Origin: DASXTS01 sp036505275
GTDB lineage: Bacteria > Actinomycetota > Actinomycetes > Mycobacteriales > Pseudonocardiaceae
Reading direction: 5' to 3'
Assembly: GCA_036505275.1 (NCBI GenBank)
Contig: DASXTS010000397.1
Coordinates: 1 to 8,643, forward strand
DNA: 8,643 nt
Part shown: in pieces, positions 1 through 5,076 of the stretch
Numbering within the stretch: position 1 is the stretch's first letter
How the letters are laid out: each line of letters opens with the position of its first letter
Notes under the pieces: model-generated
What the model saw: the letters and a program-made list of their open reading frames with translations, nothing else
Told to the model about the DNA's origin: nothing
The model's database searches: none
Made by a program: the position numbers and the translations under genes

Positions 1-45
1 GCGGCCTCGGCGGGTGCGGCCTCGGCGGGTGCGGCCTCGGCGGGT
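1..45 (+). repeat. 15-bp tandem repeat, three copies, in-frame (AASAG)
   Basis: The unit gcggcctcggcgggt occurs three times without a mismatch and continues into a partial fourth (gcgg). It encodes AASAG in the peptidase frame, just before the conserved GAGAGATAG segment, so it probably lengthens a flexible loop. More copies may lie upstream of the window. Confidence 0.9.
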
Positions 46-654
46 GCGGCGGTGCCGGTGGAGGGGAGCGTCGGCGCGGGCGCCGGCGCCACCGCGGGAC
101 GGCTCAAGGGCGGCGTTGGCACCGCGAGCACCGTGCTGGCCACCGGGCACACCGTGGGCGCCGTGGTGGCGGCCAACCCCATGGGCGAGGTGATCGACCC
201 CGACACCGGCCTGCCCTGGGTGCCCGCGGTGGCCGCCGACCTCGGCCTGGTGGCGCCGGACCCCGCCGAGGTGGCGGCCGCTGCCACGGCCACCCCGCCG
301 GTGGCCAGCCGGCTGAACACCACGATCGGGGTGGTCGCCACCGACGCCGCGCTCACCAGGGCGCAGTGCCGCCGGTTGGCCATGGTCGCCCACGACGGCC
401 TCGCCCGCGCCGTGCGCCCCGCGCACTCTATGTTCGACGGCGACACGGTGTTCGCCCTGGCCACCGGCACCGCGGCCGCGGGCCCGGTGGCGCCGCCGGA
501 GCTCAATGCGCTGTGCGCCGCGGCCGCCGAGGCGTTCGCCACTGCGGTGGTCAGAGGTGTCCTCGCCGCCACCTCCGTCGGCGGCGTGCCCGCGTACCGC
601 GACCGATACCCGTCGGCCCTCCCCTCCCGCGTGTCCGCGCGTACGGACACGTGA
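1..654 (+). CDS. P1 family (S58, DmpA/NylC-like) self-cleaving peptidase, C-terminal part
   Basis: The reading frame is open from the first base, so the gene starts upstream; 217 codons and the TGA stop are present. The family is N-terminal nucleophile hydrolases that cut themselves into two chains and act as aminopeptidases or amidases; the physiological substrate is unknown here. Visible family motifs are the glycine-rich VGAGAGATAGRLKGGVGTAS segment and RLNTTIGVVATDA. By analogy with NylC (recalled cleavage Asn266/Thr267, acidic residues Asp306 and Asp308), self-cleavage would fall between Asn (316-318) and Thr (319-321). FDGD then places Asp residues at 436-438 and 442-444, exactly 39 and 41 residues after that Thr, the NylC spacing. 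It is probably the orthologue of Rv1333, which also precedes mec. Oddities: three AASAG repeats at the left edge, and a C-terminal tail (after YPSAL) encoded by a palindromic intergenic element. Family is confident; substrate is not. Confidence 0.9.
   Translation, partial: AASAGAASAGAASAGAAVPVEGSVGAGAGATAGRLKGGVGTASTVLATGHTVGAVVAANPMGEVIDPDTGLPWVPAVAADLGLVAPDPAEVAAAATATPPVASRLNTTIGVVATDAALTRAQCRRLAMVAHDGLARAVRPAHSMFDGDTVFALATGTAAAGPVAPPELNALCAAAAEAFATAVVRGVLAATSVGGVPAYRDRYPSALPSRVSARTDT
630..651. repeat. Palindromic element overlapping the end of the peptidase gene
   Basis: Perfect 8-bp inverted repeat cgtgtccg / cggacacg (630-637 and 644-651) with a 6-nt loop. It is followed by tgaaacg, which resembles the cgaaacg found after the first 37-bp repeat at 704-740. 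The right arm runs directly into the TGA stop (652-654), so the peptidase's last residues (VSARTDT) are encoded by the element. It looks like a divergent member of the same family as 704-794. Confidence 0.8.
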
Positions 655-703
655 AACGGCGTCCCGTGCACATGGCAGGGCACGTTCGCAAGGTTCCGTA
701 GCT

Positions 704-794
704 GCGAACACACGTGTCCGCTCGCGCGGACACGCCGGGACGAAACGTGCTGACGGCGCGAACACACGTGTCCGCTCGCGCGGACACGCCGGGA
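704..794. repeat. Two perfect 37-bp palindromic direct repeats
   Basis: Copies at 704-740 and 758-794 are identical over 37 bases and separated by 17 bases. Each contains a perfect 9-bp inverted repeat, cgtgtccgc / gcggacacg, around a tcgc loop (first copy 713-721 and 726-734). Just upstream, gttcgca (684-690) and tgcgaac (703-709) form a further 7-bp inverted repeat whose right arm overlaps the first copy. Possible roles are a REP-like element, a transcription terminator (though no T-tract follows) or a protein-binding array; the sequence does not decide. Only two strict copies and no cas genes are present. Confidence 0.9.
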
Positions 795-812
795 TGGGGT
801 GAGCCAGGTCAA

Positions 813-828
813 CTCGCGCGGAGACGCC
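813..828. repeat. Degenerate half-copy of the 37-bp element
   Basis: ctcgcgcggagacgcc differs from the right half of the 37-bp element (ctcgcgcggacacgcc) at one base. The left arm is missing, so the palindrome cannot form. It looks like a decayed or truncated further copy, lying just upstream of the putative mec promoter. Confidence 0.65.
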
Positions 829-846
829 AGGGGTGGGCGGGTTCCG

Positions 847-852
847 TACCAT
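847..852 (+). promoter_or_regulatory. Putative -10 box of mec (leaderless)
   Basis: TACCAT matches the actinobacterial TANNNT -10 consensus. It ends 7 nt before GTG 860, the distance expected between a -10 box and the transcription start, so the transcript could begin at the start codon. No clear -35 is seen. Confidence 0.5.
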
Positions 853-859
853 GGACGGC

Positions 860-1315
860 GTGTTGGTGATCCGGCGGGACCTCGTCGAGGCGATGGTGGC
901 GCACGCGCGGCGCGACCACCCGGACGAGGCCTGCGGCGTGATCGCCGGGCCGGACGGCCCGGACCGCCCGGAGCGGTTCGTCCCCATGGTCAACGCCGCC
1001 CGGTCGCCGACGTTCTACGAGTTCGAGTCGGGCGACCTGCTGCGGCTCTACCGCGAGATGGCGCGCAACGACGAGGTGCCCGTGGTGATCTACCACTCGC
1101 ACACGGCGACCGAGGCGTACCCGTCGCGCACGGACATCCGGCTGGCCAGCGAGCCGGACGCGCACTACGTGCTGGTGTCGACCCGCGATCCCGCCCAGCA
1201 CGAGCTGCGGTCCTACCGCATCGTCGAGGGCCGGGTCACCGAGGAGCCGGTCGAGGTGGTCGAGTCCTACATGTTCGCGCACACCGGCGCGGACGACGTG
1301 CCCGACTGTCGGTAG
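860..1315 (+). CDS. mec: Mec, JAMM-type Zn hydrolase releasing cysteine from CysO
   Basis: 151 residues, an MPN/JAMM metalloprotease of family M67. In M. tuberculosis the orthologue (Rv1334) removes the newly made cysteine from the C terminus of the carrier CysO. The zinc signature is complete: Glu23 in DEACGV, then His79-Ser-His81, Ser89 and Asp92 in HSHTATEAYPSRTD. The stretches AMVAHARRDHPDEACGV and EPDAHYVLVSTRDP match the recalled mycobacterial protein almost word for word. I chose GTG 860 (VLVIRRDLVEA) because the mycobacterial protein has the same VLVIR start region and a -10-like TACCAT ends 7 nt upstream. ATG 851 lies partly inside that box and GTG 833 would extend the protein into the repeat region; both remain possible. 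Head of mec-cysO-cysM; 63 bases separate it from cysO. Confidence 0.93.
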   Translation: MLVIRRDLVEAMVAHARRDHPDEACGVIAGPDGPDRPERFVPMVNAARSPTFYEFESGDLLRLYREMARNDEVPVVIYHSHTATEAYPSRTDIRLASEPDAHYVLVSTRDPAQHELRSYRIVEGRVTEEPVEVVESYMFAHTGADDVPDCR

Positions 1316-1364
1316 CGCCTGCCCGCGCTCCGCCCACCGCTAGCGCCCACCTCTGCCGCTTCCC

Positions 1365-1370
1365 GAGGAG
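1365..1370 (+). promoter_or_regulatory. Ribosome binding site of cysO
   Basis: GAGGAG lies 8 nt before ATG 1379. It is one of only two strong Shine-Dalgarno sequences in the window (the other serves the aldehyde dehydrogenase) and fixes the cysO start. Confidence 0.75.
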
Positions 1371-1378
1371 TACGTCCC

Positions 1379-1651
1379 ATGGCTGTGTTCGTTTCCATCC
1401 CGACCATCCTGCGCACCCACACCGGCGGCGCGAAGACCGTCGAGTCCACCGGCAAGACGCTGGGCGAGATCATCGACGACCTGGACGAACACCACGCCGG
1501 CATCAAGGCCCGGCTGGTGACCAATGGCTCGCTGCACCGGTTCGTCAACGTCTACGTCAACGACGAGGACGTGCGGTTCGCCGGTGGGCTGGACGCCGCG
1601 GTGAACGACGGCGACACCGTGACGATCCTGCCGGCCGTGGCAGGCGGGTAA
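1379..1651 (+). CDS. cysO: CysO, ubiquitin-like sulfur carrier protein
   Basis: 90 residues, a MoaD/ThiS-family beta-grasp protein. Its C-terminal Gly-Gly (AVAGG, then TAA) is the site made into a thiocarboxylate that donates sulfide to CysM. The stretches VSIPTILRTHTGG, LHRFVNVYVNDEDVRFAGGL and DGDTVTILPAVAGG match the recalled M. tuberculosis CysO (Rv1335), which is only slightly longer. The GG is already terminal, so the Mec-like processing needed for some MoaD precursors is not required to expose it. It sits between its two partners, mec and cysM. The enzyme that activates CysO (MoeZ-like) is not in this window. Confidence 0.95.
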   Translation: MAVFVSIPTILRTHTGGAKTVESTGKTLGEIIDDLDEHHAGIKARLVTNGSLHRFVNVYVNDEDVRFAGGLDAAVNDGDTVTILPAVAGG

Positions 1652-1673
1652 GGCACGGGTAAGGCAGAGACCC

Positions 1674-2624
1674 ATGGCGCGCTACGACACCTTCCTGGAC
1701 TCGCTCGGCGAGACGCCCCTGGTCGGGCTGCCGCGGCTGTCGCCGAGCGACAGCGTACGGCTGTGGGCCAAGCTGGAGGACCGCAACCCGACCGGCTCGA
1801 TCAAGGACCGGGCGGCGCTGGCCATGCTGCGCGCCGCCGAGCGGGACGGCCAGCTCAAGCCCGGCGACACCATCCTCGAGCCAACCTCGGGCAACACCGG
1901 GATATCGCTGGCCATGGCGGCCAAGCTCGGCGGCTACCGGTTGGTCTGCGTCATGCCAGAGAACACCTCGATCGAGCGCCGGCAGCTGCTGATCGCCTAC
2001 GGCGCCCAGATCGTCTACTCGCCGGCGGCCGGCGGCTCCAACCAGGCGGTCGCGGTGGCCCGGCAGCTCGCGGCCGAGCACCCGGACTGGGTCATGCTCT
2101 ACCAGTACGGCAACCCGGCCAACGCAGACGCGCATTACCGCACCACCGGGCCGGAGATCCTGCGCGACCTGCCGTCGATCACGCACTTCGTCGCCGGGCT
2201 CGGCACCACCGGCACCCTGGTCGGCGTCGGCCGGTTCCTGCGCGAGCAGAAACCGGACGTGCAGATCATCGCGGCCGAGCCGCGGTACGGCGAGCTGGTG
2301 TACGGGCTGCGTAACCTCGACGAGGGGTTCGTGCCCGAGCTGTACGACCCGGACGTGCTCACCGGCCGGTTCTCGGTCGGCTCGTACGACGCGCTGCGCC
2401 GCACCCGCGAGCTGCTCGAGGTCGAGGGCATCTTCGCCGGCATCTCCACCGGAGCGGTGCTGCACGCCGCGCTCGCCGTCGCCGAGAAGGCAGCCGGCGT
2501 TGGCGATGCCGCCGACGTGGCGTTCGTTGTCGCGGACGCCGGCTGGAAGTACCTGTCCACCGGCGCCTACTCGGGCCAGCTGGACGAGGCGGCGGAACGC
2601 CTGGACGGCCAGCTCTGGGCGTAG
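1674..2624 (+). CDS. cysM: CysM, O-phosphoserine sulfhydrylase
   Basis: 316 residues, fold-type II PLP enzyme of the cysteine synthase family. It makes cysteine from O-phosphoserine using CysO thiocarboxylate, a route linked in mycobacteria to oxidative stress. The PLP lysine is Lys44 in NPTGSIKDR; EPTSGNTGISLA is the substrate-binding loop and GLGTTGTL the phosphate-binding glycine loop. The C-terminal region ADAGWKYLSTGAY and the final GQLWA are specific to the mycobacterial CysM type rather than CysK. It is about seven residues shorter than the M. tuberculosis protein (Rv1336), the difference being a missing insertion near residue 26. The ATG lies 22 bases after the cysO stop with only a weak purine-rich site (ggcagag), consistent with co-transcription. 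The TAG stop overlaps a possible -10 box for murI. Confidence 0.96.
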   Translation: MARYDTFLDSLGETPLVGLPRLSPSDSVRLWAKLEDRNPTGSIKDRAALAMLRAAERDGQLKPGDTILEPTSGNTGISLAMAAKLGGYRLVCVMPENTSIERRQLLIAYGAQIVYSPAAGGSNQAVAVARQLAAEHPDWVMLYQYGNPANADAHYRTTGPEILRDLPSITHFVAGLGTTGTLVGVGRFLREQKPDVQIIAAEPRYGELVYGLRNLDEGFVPELYDPDVLTGRFSVGSYDALRRTRELLEVEGIFAGISTGAVLHAALAVAEKAAGVGDAADVAFVVADAGWKYLSTGAYSGQLDEAAERLDGQLWA

Positions 2625-2627
2625 CCT
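2622..2627 (+). promoter_or_regulatory. Possible -10 box of murI overlapping the cysM stop
   Basis: TAGCCT fits TANNNT and ends 8 nt before GTG 2636; its first three bases are the cysM stop codon. murI lacks a Shine-Dalgarno sequence, so a leaderless internal transcript is possible. This is the weakest of the five such sites because co-transcription with cysM is equally plausible. Confidence 0.3.
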
Positions 2628-2635
2628 CGGCGGCC

Positions 2636-3511
2636 GTGCCACCAGCCACGGACGCCCCGATCGGGGTCTTCGACTCGGGGGTCGGCGGACTGACCGTCGC
2701 CCGCGCAATCATCGACCAGTTGCCGGGCGAACGCCTCCGCTACGTCGGGGACACCGCGAACGGGCCGTACGGGCCGCTGCCGATCGCCGAGGTGCGCCGG
2801 CACGCCCTGGCGGTGGCCGACGCGCTGGTGGCCGACGGCGTGAAGATGCTGGTGCTGGCCTGCAACACCGCATCCGCGGCGTGCCTGCGCGACGCTCGCG
2901 AACGCTACGAGGTGCCGGTGGTCGAGGTCGTGCTGCCGGCGGTGCGGCGGGCGGTGGCCGCCACCAGAAACGGCCAGGTCGGCGTGATCGGCACGAGGGC
3001 CACCATCACCTCGCGTGCCTACGAGGACGCCTTCGCCGCCGCCGCACATGTCCGGGTCAGCTCGGTGGCCTGCCCCAGGTTCGTGGACTTCGTCGAGCGC
3101 GGCATCACCTCCGGACGGCAGGTGCTCGGGCTCGCCCAGGGCTACCTCGAGCCACTGCAGCGCGCCGGCGTGGACACCCTGGTGCTCGGGTGCACGCACT
3201 ACCCGCTGCTGTCCGGCGTGCTGCAGCTCGCGATCGGGCCGGATGTCACCCTGGTGTCTTCGGCCGAGGAGACAGCCAAGGACGTGCTGCGCGTGCTCAC
3301 CGAGCAGAACCTGCTCGTCGACACGGAGCCAGCGGAGCCAGCCGACCCAGCCGAACCAGCCGACCCAGCCGAACCAGCCGACCCAGCCGACCCAGCTGAT
3401 CCGCCACGGCACACCTTCCTGGCCACCGGCGACCCTGGCCAGTTCGCCCGGCTGGCCAGGCGCTTCCTCGGCCCCCAGCTCGACGGGGTATCGGTCGCCG
3501 GCCGCGCGTGA
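2636..3511 (+). CDS. murI: MurI, glutamate racemase
   Basis: 291 residues. It converts L-glutamate to D-glutamate for peptidoglycan stem peptides. Both catalytic cysteines are present: Cys76 in LACNTASA and Cys186 in LGCTHYPLL, with His188. IGVFDSGVGGLTVARA holds the conserved Asp13-Ser14, and YVGDTANGPYG is the substrate loop. GTG 2636 is 11 bases after the cysM stop and gives the usual short lead before IGVFDSG. Oddity: residues 231-255 are a low-complexity run of (E/D)PA triplets between LLVDT and the conserved C-terminal FLATGD...FARLARRFLG segment, where the mycobacterial protein has only a short linker. The fold is continuous on both sides and nothing catalytic is lost, so the enzyme is probably active. 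The rhomboid gene that precedes murI in M. tuberculosis is missing. Confidence 0.96.
   Translation: MPPATDAPIGVFDSGVGGLTVARAIIDQLPGERLRYVGDTANGPYGPLPIAEVRRHALAVADALVADGVKMLVLACNTASAACLRDARERYEVPVVEVVLPAVRRAVAATRNGQVGVIGTRATITSRAYEDAFAAAAHVRVSSVACPRFVDFVERGITSGRQVLGLAQGYLEPLQRAGVDTLVLGCTHYPLLSGVLQLAIGPDVTLVSSAEETAKDVLRVLTEQNLLVDTEPAEPADPAEPADPAEPADPADPADPPRHTFLATGDPGQFARLARRFLGPQLDGVSVAGRA
3326..3400 (+). repeat. 9/18-bp in-frame tandem repeat in murI, (E/D)PA
   Basis: Eight triplets of EPA or DPA followed by DP. The DNA period is 9 bp, with an overlying 18-bp period (gacccagccgaaccagcc) that points to slippage or unequal-exchange growth. Units at both ends have diverged (gagccagcg, gatccg), while the middle ones are nearly identical. 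It encodes a proline-rich acidic linker near the C terminus. Confidence 0.9.
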
Positions 3512-3572
3512 ACGCGACGCCAGTCCGGTCGGCAGCCCGGCGCGACCTGACTGCAGTCGCGTTCGTGCGCGG
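3502..3572. repeat. Long hairpin element across the murI stop codon
   Basis: Outer arms 3502-3518 and 3556-3572 pair over 17 positions, two of them G-U wobbles; the core gaacgcgac / gtcgcgttc is perfect. After a 2x2 internal loop, cagtccggtcg (3521-3531) pairs with cgacctgactg (3543-3553) with one mismatch, leaving an 11-nt apical loop. The murI TGA (3509-3511) lies in the left arm. No T-tract follows, so it is either a GC-rich terminator or a mobile palindromic element; its sequence is unrelated to the 37-bp family at 704-794. Confidence 0.7.
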
Positions 3573-3594
3573 TCCCACCACGACGGCGTGCGGT

Positions 3595-3606
3595 GTGCCG
3601 CGGCAC
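3595..3606. repeat. 12-bp perfect palindrome upstream of the phosphodiesterase gene
   Basis: gtgccgcggcac is its own reverse complement and is centred about 36 bases upstream of the putative -10 box at 3637. A second dyad, ccggcg-t-cgccgg (3612-3624), lies next to it. The position would suit an operator, but such dyads also arise by chance in DNA this GC-rich. Confidence 0.3.
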
Positions 3607-3636
3607 GTGCTCCGGCGTCGCCGGCACGGGTCGGTG

Positions 3637-3642
3637 CAGGAT
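3637..3642 (+). promoter_or_regulatory. Putative -10 box of the phosphodiesterase gene (leaderless)
   Basis: CAGGAT keeps the A and final T of TANNNT and ends 7 nt before ATG 3650, the same spacing as at mec and rph. The alternative reading is that gcagg (3636-3640) is a weak Shine-Dalgarno sequence for the same ATG. Confidence 0.35.
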
Positions 3643-3649
3643 GAACGGC

Positions 3650-4414
3650 ATGCGCCTGACCGTGCTCGGCTGCAGCGGCAGCATGCCGGGCCCCGACTCG
3701 CCGGCGGCGGGCTACCTGGTGCGGGCCGGCGAGCACGCCATCGCACTCGATCTGGGCAACGGCACGATCGGCGCCATGCTGCGCCACATCGACCCGTTCG
3801 TCCTGGACGCGGTGGCGCTCTCGCACCTGCATCCCGATCACTGCGCGGACATGACGGCGCTGGTGGTGTACCTGCGATACCGTCCGACGCCACCGGGAGC
3901 GCGGCGCCGCCTGCCGGTGTACGGGCCGTCGGAGACGGCGACCCGGTTGGCCAGGGCGTACGCGCCGTCGGCGGCCGAACTGGCGACGACGGACCTGTCC
4001 GACGTGCTCGACATCCGGCCGCTATCCAACGGCGCTGTGCGGATGGGGCCGTTCGAGCTGACCGCGGCACCGGTGGCGCACCCGTGCGAGTCGTACGCGC
4101 TGCGGGTGCGGCAGGGCGGCACGACGCTGGTGTACACCGGCGACAGCGGACCGTGCGACGAGCTGTCCAAGCTGGCCGCCGGAGCCGATCTGCTGCTCGC
4201 CGAGGCGACCTGGACCGACGATCCCAGCCGGCCGAAAGACCTGCACCTTTCCGGCGTCCAAGCCGGCCGCCTCGCCGCCACCGCCGGTGCCGGACGGCTG
4301 CTGCTCACGCACATCGCGCCGTGGACCGACCCGTCCGCGGTGCTTGCCGAGGCGCGCGAGGTGTTCGACGGCCCGGTCGACGTGGTCGCCGCCGGCCGCA
4401 GCTACGACGTGTAA
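3650..4414 (+). CDS. Metallo-beta-lactamase-fold cyclic nucleotide phosphodiesterase (Rv1339-like)
   Basis: 254 residues, cytosolic, no signal peptide. The metal motif HLHPDH gives His59, His61, Asp63 and His64; further ligands are His144 (APVAHPCESYAL), Asp165 (YTGDSG) and His221 (LLTHIAPW), so the two-metal site is complete. The N-terminal LTVLGCSGSMPGPDSPAAGYLV matches the recalled Rv1339 family, whose mycobacterial member has been reported to hydrolyse cAMP; substrate here is inferred from that. Gene order (after murI, before rph) agrees with orthology. I chose ATG 3650 because it begins right at the conserved MRLTVLGCSGS and is correctly spaced from both a -10-like box and gcagg. ATG 3641 and GTG 3593 are in-frame alternatives, the latter adding a low-complexity arginine/cysteine-rich stretch. 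It converges on the DUF2231 gene, 20 bases away, with no visible terminator. Confidence 0.9.
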   Translation: MRLTVLGCSGSMPGPDSPAAGYLVRAGEHAIALDLGNGTIGAMLRHIDPFVLDAVALSHLHPDHCADMTALVVYLRYRPTPPGARRRLPVYGPSETATRLARAYAPSAAELATTDLSDVLDIRPLSNGAVRMGPFELTAAPVAHPCESYALRVRQGGTTLVYTGDSGPCDELSKLAAGADLLLAEATWTDDPSRPKDLHLSGVQAGRLAATAGAGRLLLTHIAPWTDPSAVLAEAREVFDGPVDVVAAGRSYDV

Positions 4415-4434
4415 CCGAGATGTAACCGCGGGGC

Positions 4435-4989
4435 TCAGGACCCGCCGCCGACGCCCTTCCAAACGGCCGCCGAGCCACTGTGCCCGATCCGCACGATCTG
4501 CACGGTGGCGGCGGTGGCGGTGAAGGCGACCAGCGCGGCGGCCACAATGGCGACGCGCCGCCATGTTCGGGTGACCCGCAGGGCGCCGTCCCCGTCCCCG
4601 GACCCCGCAGAGGCCCCCGCTGCGGTGTCGGCGCCGCGCTCCCGGTCGGCCAGCCGGCCGGCGATCACCAGCAGCAGCACGGCCACCCCGTACGCCAGCG
4701 CGAACGGCAGCAGGTTGTTGCCGAGCTCGGCGTGCCGGTCAATGGCGGGGTTGGCCGGCAGCACGTTCTTGAGCTGGTTGCCGGTCCTGGTGGCCAGCGG
4801 CACGGCTGCCACGCCGACCGCGGTCAGCGCGAGCACCGCCGGGCCGAACCGGCGGCGCCAGCTCGCCCGCGCGGCGATCACCAGACCGCCGAGCGCGGCC
4901 AGCGGTAGCAGCACGACCACCGCGTGGACCAGCAGCGGATGTGCCGGGATCCCGTCGATGGTGATCAGGTCCCGCTGGATGGGGAGCAC
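4435..4989 (-). CDS. DUF2231 family four-helix membrane protein
   Basis: 184 residues, integral membrane protein of unknown function. Four hydrophobic segments can be read: about residues 22-41 (VHAVVVLLPLAALGGLVIAA), 49-66, 93-111 and 146-166. The N-terminal GIPAHPLLVHAVVVLLPLA is the DUF2231 signature; its paired His residues, and His88 in IDRHAELGNN, could bind a metal or haem, but that is inference. A hydrophilic loop rich in Gly, Ala, Ser and Asp (about 118-138) separates helices 3 and 4, and the C terminus is short. GTG 4989 is the only start upstream of the signature; there is no Shine-Dalgarno sequence, but TACGCT lies 6 nt upstream. It is the only minus-strand gene here, convergent with the phosphodiesterase gene and divergent from rph, and interrupts an order that is collinear in M. 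tuberculosis. Confidence 0.88.
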   Translation of the reverse strand: MLPIQRDLITIDGIPAHPLLVHAVVVLLPLAALGGLVIAARASWRRRFGPAVLALTAVGVAAVPLATRTGNQLKNVLPANPAIDRHAELGNNLLPFALAYGVAVLLLVIAGRLADRERGADTAAGASAGSGDGDGALRVTRTWRRVAIVAAALVAFTATAATVQIVRIGHSGSAAVWKGVGGGS

Positions 4990-4995
4990 GCTGGG

Positions 4996-5001
4996 AGCGT
5001 A
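4996..5001 (-). promoter_or_regulatory. Putative -10 box of the DUF2231 gene (leaderless)
   Basis: On the minus strand TACGCT matches TANNNT and ends 6 nt before GTG 4989. Transcription would start at the start codon. It lies in the 87-base divergent spacer shared with rph. Confidence 0.4.
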
Positions 5002-5063
5002 CGGCGTGCGCCGCGACGCGGTTCAGCAGCGTGGCTGATCGCCATGGTTGATCGGTTCGGCCG

Positions 5064-5069
5064 TAGGGT
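5064..5069 (+). promoter_or_regulatory. Putative -10 box of rph (leaderless)
   Basis: TAGGGT matches TANNNT and ends exactly 7 nt before ATG 5077. The overlapping aggg could instead act as a Shine-Dalgarno sequence for the same ATG, so both readings support this start over ATG 5044. Confidence 0.5.
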
Positions 5070-5076
5070 GCACCGC

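Noticed and set aside
704..794. CRISPR-like pair of 37-bp repeats
   Set aside because: Only two strict copies, a 17-base spacer, internal palindromes covering most of the unit, a degenerate half-copy nearby, and no cas genes.
833..859. GTG 833 start for mec
   Set aside because: It adds MGGFRT... of no family similarity and places translation start upstream of a well-spaced -10 box.
799..1662. Plus-strand open frame overlapping mec and cysO in another frame
   Set aside because: Arginine-rich product with no family motifs, fully overlapping two genes with strong homology and intact catalytic motifs.
1557..2708. Long minus-strand open frame opposite cysO-cysM
   Set aside because: Arg/Gly/Pro-rich composition with no recognisable domain; it is the GC-rich shadow of cysM, whose plus-strand product is unmistakable. 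The same applies to the long minus-strand frames opposite murI and the aldehyde dehydrogenase gene.
3593..3649. GTG 3593 start for the phosphodiesterase
   Set aside because: It adds a Cys/Arg/Gly-rich stretch with no family support and would cover a palindrome; ATG 3650 starts exactly at the conserved strand.
4410..4428. Short direct repeat tgtaaccg twice after the phosphodiesterase stop
   Set aside because: Only 8 bases, 11 apart, with no dyad or T-tract; too small to call a terminator or site.
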